From: Branchiostoma lanceolatum
Taxonomy: Eukaryota; Chordata; Leptocardii; Amphioxiformes; Branchiostomatidae
NCBI RefSeq assembly: GCF_035083965.1
Contig: NC_089722.1
Span: forward strand, 30,942,958 to 31,006,957
Length of the DNA: 64,000 bases
Direction: 5' to 3'
The translations under genes and the position numbers were made by a program. The notes beneath the pieces were generated by a model, which made no database searches, was not told the DNA's origin, and worked only from the letters and a program-made list of their open reading frames with translations. The first letter of the stretch is position 1; each line of letters opens with the position of its first letter. Positions 56,872 to 64,000 of the stretch are shown one piece after another.

Positions 56872-59800
56872 ACACAGCAATCGAATCAGTCAATCACTCA
56901 TATGCCTTGACATAGAGAAAAATCATCTCATTATTCATTACAGGTTAATGGGGCACAACGTGACTTTGACAACGCAGTTGGCAAGCTGAGGCGCGCAAGG
57001 CAAAGCGTGGAGGGGGAAAAGAGGAAGTTCGACAACGCAGAGGCTGACCTGACTAGACAGCAGAGAAAGTGTCGATACAAAAGTTGCAGTTGGTGTAAGC
57101 TGATCTTCTTTTCTATAAAATTTTGTATGGCTCCAGTGTAGAGTCAGAACACAGACTGTGTGTACATGTACTAGAAGAAAAATAATTATCAATTTAGAAA
57201 GTCATCACCATGGTACCAAGTCTTTATACATTGTAACCAGTGAAAGTAATCTATGATATTGATATCATGCAAGTTTTTGATAAACAATTGCTGTTATAAG
57301 AGACTAGAAAATAGTGAGGGAGTAAGCCGTTCAACTGAATTCAAAATTACGAAATATCAATAAAACAAATTATGATGACTATCTAAATGTTAAAATTTGT
57401 TTGCCCTAGCTTCTGGGATGAAAAAGGCATATAAGATTGTTGTTGACCCCTGTACAATGTCGACATGCATTGTTCACAGCCTGAAGTCTAATCAAGAGTA
57501 TGTTTGCGCAATTACACAGGCATGCCTGTACATTAGTATGTGTCATTAGAATGTGTCATATCGTTAAGTATACACGCACCTTATCGTTCAATTGCAGATG
57601 ATGTTCCTTGTCATGCACACAATGCTGGGATGGCCATATGCCAAGCTGCTTTGGAGGTAAGGTCAATCTCATAATCCTGGTGACAGATAGAATGTGAGAG
57701 GGATGATAGACAAATATCATCACATTTAGAATGACAAAAACACAGTGAGAAGATTATCCAACGAGGATGATACTCCACAATAGTTTGTAATACACATGTA
57801 TATATTTCAAGACTTATTTTCATGCTTATGTACTACGAAATACAGATAGCAAAACAGACAGTGAAAGCGACCAAGTACACACTAGACGTTGCCAAGTTGG
57901 CCGTCAGAGGTGCACAGGAGATAGTGGACAACAGCCGCTGGACCCTGGATGTAGCAAAAGGTGTTTTGGAAGGAACAAAAGTCGCTGTCCATGAGACATG
58001 CGAGTAAGTGAAAACAATATGTGGACTCCTCCAAACCTTCATAGTCTGATATACAATGTACTCTATCAATCATTCTGATGATGACGTCATCTATGGTTCA
58101 GGGCCAGCGGGAATACGTACTATTTGGAATTCTGAGTTCGATTTACTATGGAAAACTAAACTACAATGATAATGTTGTCTATTGAATATTTGTATAAATC
58201 TTATCCACAGCAATATAAGAAATGTCAGATTCCAGATGTTGATATTTACAGGAAAATGATCAGCTGAACTCGTCCTAAATTGATAGATTCCTGAAAACTC
58301 CTGTATTCATGTATTATTTTATGCAGAAGTTGTTAGTCATGACGATAATATCAGGTACATCCATTTTCAGCCTTGGTATCGACATTGCAAGAGGAACACT
58401 TGATGCTGCCCGGGAAACCAACAAGTTTGGCGTCCAAGTTGCAGAGAAGGTACTTATAGTTATATGTAATAAAGAAAATGGCCTTTGTAGACAACGAATT
58501 TATAGACTTTTGAATAAAGTAATGAAAATTGGACATTTAGGAGTCCACATCTATGCATTGTTTCGTTTTATGAAATGGTGTGAAATATGTGGTAGAAAAC
58601 ACTATATAATTCTTCAGAAAATTCAAGTAATAAAAGCAGTAAAAACAGACCAATCAGTACCCAAGGGAATATTGTTTATGGCGAAATGGCTATGTGTGTG
58701 GTGTGTGGTGTGTGTGTATGTGCATTTGTTGTGTGTATACATGTGTTTCCACGATTCCCAGTACACAGTCTTGCCAAAGTGCTATACATGTATGTTTGTC
58801 TGTGGAACTTAGCTAGTAAGACTGCAAAGCAGTGTGGGTAAGGTAGTGAAATCTGCTACCTCTCATTGCCCTGTGCAGAAATAATGTACACCGCTATAGG
58901 CTAGTTGTCATTGAAATACTGTCAAAATGATACAAATCAAAGGCACCATCATAATGATTGCTTTCTTCATTTTCCAACACTTATTATGTTTCACGAAAAT
59001 TGCACGCAACATTAGTATTGGTTGATGGCTTGGAAGAAATAATAGCCACAGGTGGGATTTCACCCCCTAAAAAGCAGCCGTCGCCTGATGGTACATGGAA
59101 AATTGAAGAAAAAAACCCAGTCTGAAACATAACAATTCTTGAAGCCAACTATCCAGGCCCTCTGACAGATCAAATTAGATCGATCCTAGTTTGTGTCAAT
59201 GTATCTATGAAGATATGATCAGCTGCAATCAAGTTTCCGAACTTTATGTTAAATTTATTTCCCACTTTAATCATTAGACCGCACAAGGAGTGCTGGGAGG
59301 AGTGGTGGACATCCGTGAGATGGGATTCCGTGTGAAAGTAGCCGCGGCACAGACTGGCAGCTTCGACGGCTGGATGAAGGTCTCGTTCTTTAAGAAGACG
59401 CCTCAGGTTAGAGTCCAAAGGAATTCTGCACTTTATCCAATAGATATACAAGTATTTCCCTCTATATCCATGAATGGAAGGTCCCACAAATAAAGGAGAT
59501 AAGAGACTCAGCAGCTATAATACGATTGGATACCAGGCTAAATCTGAGATGTCTAAAGGGCTTAACTGTTAATAGCAGCCTCAGAGTTGAGCTCCTGGTT
59601 CCAATTATGACTGGGAGATCCCAGTTCAATCCTGGGACATCTCAGTTGGGGCTGCACCCAGTTTTTGGAAGGGATGTAAAATGGGGGTCCCATGTTCGAG
59701 GAGGTGCCTAAAGCATGTTAAAGGGGAAGGGCTAGCAACCCCTCCCTGTAAAATGAATAGCAAGGAAAGTTGCTGCCCTATGTGCCACTAGGTACTACAA

Positions 59801-60044
59801 GGGCCAGAATGATCACTGTACCTACTAGTACCTATGCGACCTACCTAGTAACCTGTCCATGTTGCAGGGGGAACAAGGGTGAATTGGTGTTGAATCTATA
59901 GTGATGTTCATACTCGAAAGTTAATGCATATTCTTGCCATCTTTTTCTTTTCTACAGACGATGAACATTAAGATCAAGATCTTCTCCATTGAAGAAATGG
60001 CCGGGTACATCCTTGACCTGATCGAGGATCTCCTGGATGTGTAA
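52300..60044 (+). CDS. Large secreted protein of unknown family (1,280 aa, nine exons)
   Basis: Exons: 52300-52369, 52971-55935, 56168-56312, 56944-57094, 57598-57656, 57846-58003, 58371-58449, 59278-59406, 59958-60044. All GT/AG sites and phases match, and the sum is 3,843 nt (1,281 codons). Exon 1 is a signal peptide (MSKMTSLFALTLAVTLLTGG...). Exon 2 (about 990 residues) is beta-like, alternating hydrophobic sequence with few cysteines. It contains an internal repeat: the block with FSGVWPIGDVDFTVTL (about residues 120-240) recurs as LDSVWTFGQFSVPLSV (about 425-550). Exons 3-7 form Ala/Lys/Asp-rich amphipathic helices (KDANKAINDAKRTVTKAYKA; YTLDVAKLAVRGAQEIV; TLDVAKGVLEGTKVAV) with a short cysteine cluster (KCRYKSC...DVPCH) between them. 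Exons 8-9 return to beta-like sequence (FRVKVAAAQTGSFDGWMKVS) and end ILDLIEDLLDV. No transmembrane segment or anchor is seen. I do not recognise the family; a structural or mucus role is possible but not shown. Introns hold SINEs and a (CA)n tract. Confidence 0.88.
52425..52640 (+). mobile_element. tRNA-derived SINE copy in intron 1
   Basis: 'tccttgtagcttaactggtc', 'agcagcctcacagttgagct', 'cgccctggttcaaatggg', 'catttcggttgggactgaac', 'ggaagggacgtaaaa'. Same order as 24066-24330, with an internal duplication of the 'ctggttcaaa' part. Confidence 0.7.
56773..56877. repeat. (CA)n microsatellite
   Basis: Over 100 bp of CA with a few interruptions ('gagact', 'ctca'), in the intron between exons 3 and 4 of the secreted-protein gene. 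Confidence 0.95.
59563..59815 (+). mobile_element. tRNA-derived SINE copy in intron 8
   Basis: 'agcctcagagttgagctcct', 'cagttcaatcctgggac', 'tcagttggggctgcacccag', 'gctagcaacccctccctgta', 'caaggaaagttgctgcc'. It matches the copy at 24066-24330 to the end, lying between exons 8 and 9. Confidence 0.75.
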
Positions 60045-61248
60045 CTGCACACAGAACTACAGTAACTTAGGCTAGGGGAAACAAATGTTGTGTTTCCGGT
60101 TACCTGACCGACCCTAGCAAAAACCTACCGACCATAGCCTTTTCTTGGGTTGACAGCTGGCAAGGGGCATAACATTTTCAATTTGGATCTGAGTGATGAA
60201 ATTCAAAATAGACTTCCTGTATTTCACACTCATGAGTACTAGCTAACAGATCATAGCTTTGAACTGTTGATGTATGGATGTGTAGTAGACATGGTACGTC
60301 TTGGTTGAATCACTTCCACTGAAGGGCCGTAATTGGAAACACAACGTCAATTTTTCTAGGCCTAATACTGTAATTTATGACTAAATTGGGGCTACTGTCG
60401 TTTCTGCAGAACCAGAGACCCCTTTGATAAGCCTTTTACACGATGCACCTATAGATATACATGTATATAAAATGTGTATTCAATTTATACTTCGCTTAAA
60501 GCTCGCGTTGGTCTCAGTTGCCATATTTTCCTCTACAGATTGGGGGTTAAACTTGAAAGGAAGTTAGTTCTGCTGATATCTTATGCATGTTTTAACTTGT
60601 TACAGTAATAATTTGCATCTAATTTGGGGTTAAGGAAATCTGATGTAGTACAAGAAATATTGAAGTGAAGACCACCAATTCACACTCCATTCACTTGTAG
60701 TTTACCAATTTTGTTGTATGATTTTAATCGATTTAATCTTGTTACTTTAGGCCAGGAGCTAGGAGCCAGTGTTTATTCCTTTTCAAAAGACCGTAATATC
60801 TAATATACAAGTTATTTCTATCTTCATTGTATGTCCAAAAACTACATTCAGTTTGTCTACATAATGATAATATCACGTAGTATATTTTTGATCACAAGTT
60901 TTAAGAAATCAACATTTGTTGTTTTCAAATGCTCTATCAAATCATAGTGTAGGTCTATAGGAACATACAAATATTGGGTTATAATCCAGATAGACATGAT
61001 AAAGAATAACTTAGAAGTTACACTCAGTCTGGTGTTTAGCAGGTTGGCCCATTATGAGGACATTCTTCCGTTGGGGCATGGTTAATTACTATTTCTAATT
61101 AACAGAAATTCTTCTACATATTCTGTAGAAAATGAATGCTTTCTTAATCATTGTTATTGCTATATATTACTTATCACTGGAGTGTACTTTGGAGTCTGTC
61201 TGCAATCTGCTTGGCAATAATACTTCAAAGAGTTGATCCCTTTATTGA

Positions 61249-61254
61249 ATAAAA
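61249..61254 (+). terminator. Possible poly(A) signal of the secreted-protein gene
   Basis: AATAAA in 'ttattgaataaaaaag', about 1.2 kb past the stop at 60044. The intervening sequence is AT-rich without exons. Confidence 0.35.
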
Positions 61255-64000
61255 AAGACTCTTTTTACACAACCATGAGATTTATTCCACCGACGTTTCG
61301 GTGACCATCTGTCACCTTCTTCAAGGTAATTCTGACTGGTTCACATAGCAATGCAGCACATATTAATGAGATGCATCCCCAAATGCAAAGTATTTACATA
61401 TGTACAATCACAGGGGATGACATCACTATGCGGTCCCAAACGTATAGAAGTGTAACGCATACACAACTATTGATCAAAAATCAAATCTCTTGGTTGTGTA
61501 AAAATACTCTTTTTTATTCAGTGACATACATGTACCAACTGAAACTATTCATGGATGATCCCTTAGTTGTTTTGACTTTCAATCATGTCATGAAGCTAAA
61601 TCATTTAGGGTTTTCGTCCCTATTTGTAAACCTTTAGCTATGAATAATACATGTGGAACCTCTTCAAACACTGGTCGTGTATTTTTTTCTTCTAGTTAAG
61701 TTAAAATCCTCCCACACCATAAGGTGTATAGGGCGGTGCCCATCCCCGTTTCATAGCCCTGGGCCACACTGTGGTGCAATCACTGCAGCAGGGGGGTAGT
61801 CCACTGGCAGTTTAACTTCCATGTGTGCGTTAAACTTCCATACTGTTTCAGAAGTATGTACCATTTTAATTTATACAGTAAAGTCTTTGGTATGACTCAA
61901 TGTGCCTCTTGTCCAGAAGTGTCCTACCCGGGAGTTGAACTCTAGTACATGTACACATTTCACCTATAACCTTGATCAAGAAGCTAATATTTCCCAGTCT
62001 ATTGGGTCAAAAGGACTCAAAATGCAATGAATTCATTTTTGTTATTTTTAGTTTGTGGGTTAAATATACCTTGGATGTAATGGTTTAAGTTAATAATGCT
62101 TTAACTCGGTTCCAGCTTGTAACTAGAAAGCCAATATTTGCAAGCAAACGCAGAATAGACCGGCATTTTCTAAAAATGAAGAAAAAGGCCAAGTAAGTCA
62201 TGCTTGATTTCTGAATTTCACTCTAATTTTTCTACTCTAGAATGTTCCAGAAACAAGGAAATAGGTTGGTGTTGCCCTGCAAAAACAACCTCTTGGTTTC
62301 CCAAAGCAAAAAAGAGCCAGGAGTCAGTGTTTAGTCCTTATCTAAAGACAATACTATTTAATATACTATTAGTTATTTCTATCCTCATTTAATGTCCAAA
62401 AATTGTGGGATAAACAAAGATAGACATGACAGTCTCCTATGTATCTGCTTTCTGTCAACAAAAAGACAAAAAAAGAAGAAAAAGTGTCCCTAAGCTACAT
62501 CTACATTGGTTGATTTTACTTCCCTCCAAGTATTATAAGGTAACACTCCTCTTGATACACCCAGAGAAGCTTTTATGTTTAGTAGTTCATGAGTTAGTCT
62601 AAAATTGGAGTCCACTGTATTAATCAAGTAATTCAGACGAAATTCTTTTGGTATTCAAAGCCATCTCCTTATCAATGGACATAATGCCTATAGCTCCGAG
62701 CATAGAATGTGAACTAAAATATAATATGACATATAGAGGTTCAAATGGTTTCTGCAGACTCAGCAATTTGTAGATCATTAAGGCATCCAGAGCATTTTAT
62801 GAGTCTTGAAGCTTGAATAAAAAACTCCAATTTCTAGTCATTCCTACACATAGTAAGTTTCAATAACACCCTACCATTACATATCGACATCAAAGGAGCA
62901 AAGATACGATGTCGTTGTGTGATGAGAACTGATAGAAAATCCAAGCCCTAAAAGACTGATCCTGACTGTCCATCACAATTAGCGGTTCGACCAATGAGAG
63001 AGTGACTGCATGTCCGTCAAGTATCTGCATTTTTATGTTTTAATTTTGCATTTCTACGGAGGTGGGTGGGGCTATGGTATCGGTCTATTTACACTAGGCG
63101 CTTGGAACTAAAAGATCACAATGTAGCTTATTTTTGTGCCGCTTTTGAGCACTTTTGATAAGAAATCCGCACGCAAATGTGGTAAACAGTGGCATTAAAT
63201 GTCAATTTCATAAAGATTACAGCAACTGGATTATTTTCAATTTTCAAGCCTCATAAAATGCTCTGAGTGCCTTTAAACCAGTATCTGAAGCATTGTCCTC
63301 AGAAAAATGCTGATCTGAATATCAGAGTTTCTTGAATCTCATGATCAGTCAGTATAACGTTGTGTCTTTTGACGCAGAATTGAACTGTAATTTCCAATAC
63401 AAAAATTGGACTTACCCAAATTTTTTATCATCCAACTTCAGTCTTTGTCAAGGAATGAGCAATCCATCACTTCTGTGACGTCACGTTATGGTCCAATGTT
63501 GACAGAGTCATGTGTTCGATCTGCACAACGTGGCGTCACAGATCTAGAAGCAGTGGGTTGCTAGTTCCTTGACAAACACAGGAGTGGGACAGTCAAAAAT
63601 ATGTACAGTGTTATGAACCCACTAAGACATATGTAAGACCATTATTTAGTAATTGTAACCCCCCCTTCCTGAAAGTGTAGTAATCTAAGACAGCCTCATT
63701 CTGAGAAAGACCCATGCTGTCATTCTATGTGTTGGAATCCTGGGGGTCAGGGAATAAACAATGCAGCTCCACAATCTCTGTCTTGGCTCCCTGTATCTGT
63801 CTCCAATGACCTCGATCAACATCGGTCTATAACATACAGTCAAGTACAATTTTTTTTTTTTTGGAAATTACAGTTAAACTTTGCTTCAGAATGATTTCTA
63901 CCGACACAGAAGAACTTTCAAGCTACAGTTGTATTGTAGGGTGTATTATTTATTACACCGTATCAGACCTCATCCTCCACCCCTTGTACCAGGGGCACCT
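61255..64000. other. Intergenic, repeats only
   Basis: At 61270-61330 lies 'ccgacgtttcggtgacc' ... 'caccttcttcaagg', a common interspersed-repeat phrase related to 25564-25830. No gene recognised to the window end. Confidence 0.45.
63379..63880. repeat. Nested inverted repeats
   Basis: Outer arms 'aattgaactgtaatttcca' (63379) and 'tggaaattacagttaaa' (63861). Inner arms 'tttgtcaaggaatgagcaat' with 'cacttctgtgacgtcac' (63434-63484), against 'gcgtcacagatctagaag' with 'tagttccttgacaaaca' (63532-63588). Related to 4760-5170. Probably one transposable element family. Confidence 0.6.

Noticed and set aside
56773-56877. CRISPR-like or regulatory array
   Set aside because: Simple CA dinucleotide repeat in an intron.

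Overview
This window looks like nuclear DNA of an invertebrate deuterostome, most likely an amphioxus (Branchiostoma). That is an inference. It rests on short introns with canonical GT/AG sites, a TRIM gene and an LRR-Ig receptor of the kind expanded in cephalochordates, a chordate-type CCDC74 gene, an alpha-1,3-fucosyltransferase, and a very dense load of short foldback transposons and tRNA-derived SINEs. No bacterial, organellar or viral genome features were seen, and no CRISPR array, rRNA gene or intact tRNA gene.

Layout. 1-2.9 kb: repeats only, including a perfect-looking 204-bp foldback transposon with a 9-bp target duplication. 2.9-7.4 kb, minus strand: a RING/B-box/coiled-coil (TRIM) exon followed by exons of an ALK/LTK-type glycine-rich domain. 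All junctions are in matching phase 1, so they read as one gene. That gene carries frame disruptions, and the 3' end of a LINE abuts one small exon. 7.4-16.1 kb: no coding gene seen; two possible untranslated first exons at 12.1 and 12.7 kb. 16.2-20.0 kb, plus strand: a two-coding-exon LRR-Ig single-pass membrane protein (666 aa) with a long 3'UTR. 21.6-29.3 kb, minus strand: a nine-exon CCDC74 orthologue (388 aa), every exon phase-checked. 29.3-35.1 kb: AT-rich intergenic DNA with diverged tandem repeats and one unexplained open frame at 31.7 kb. 35.2-36.5 kb, plus strand: an intronless-coding GT10 fucosyltransferase (455 aa). 40.5-51.6 kb: a tandem array of a 1,685-bp unit, invaded by a 519-bp and a 4,216-bp TIR element with related ends and 2-bp target duplications. 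The larger one contains a foldback element with an 8-bp duplication and a 1,576-bp element with perfect 43-bp TIRs and a 5-bp duplication. 52.3-60.0 kb, plus strand: a nine-exon gene for a large secreted protein (1,280 aa) of unknown family, beta-rich in its N-terminal three quarters and helical in its C-terminal part. 60-64 kb: its 3'UTR and repeats.

The genes do not form an evident pathway. They are ordinary neighbours in a compact, transposon-rich genome. The most unusual items are the TRIM + ALK-type glycine-rich architecture, the nested insertions with readable empty sites, the promoter-like block repeated in each array unit, and the large secreted protein. Exon joins and products come from reading the sequence only; no database search was run.
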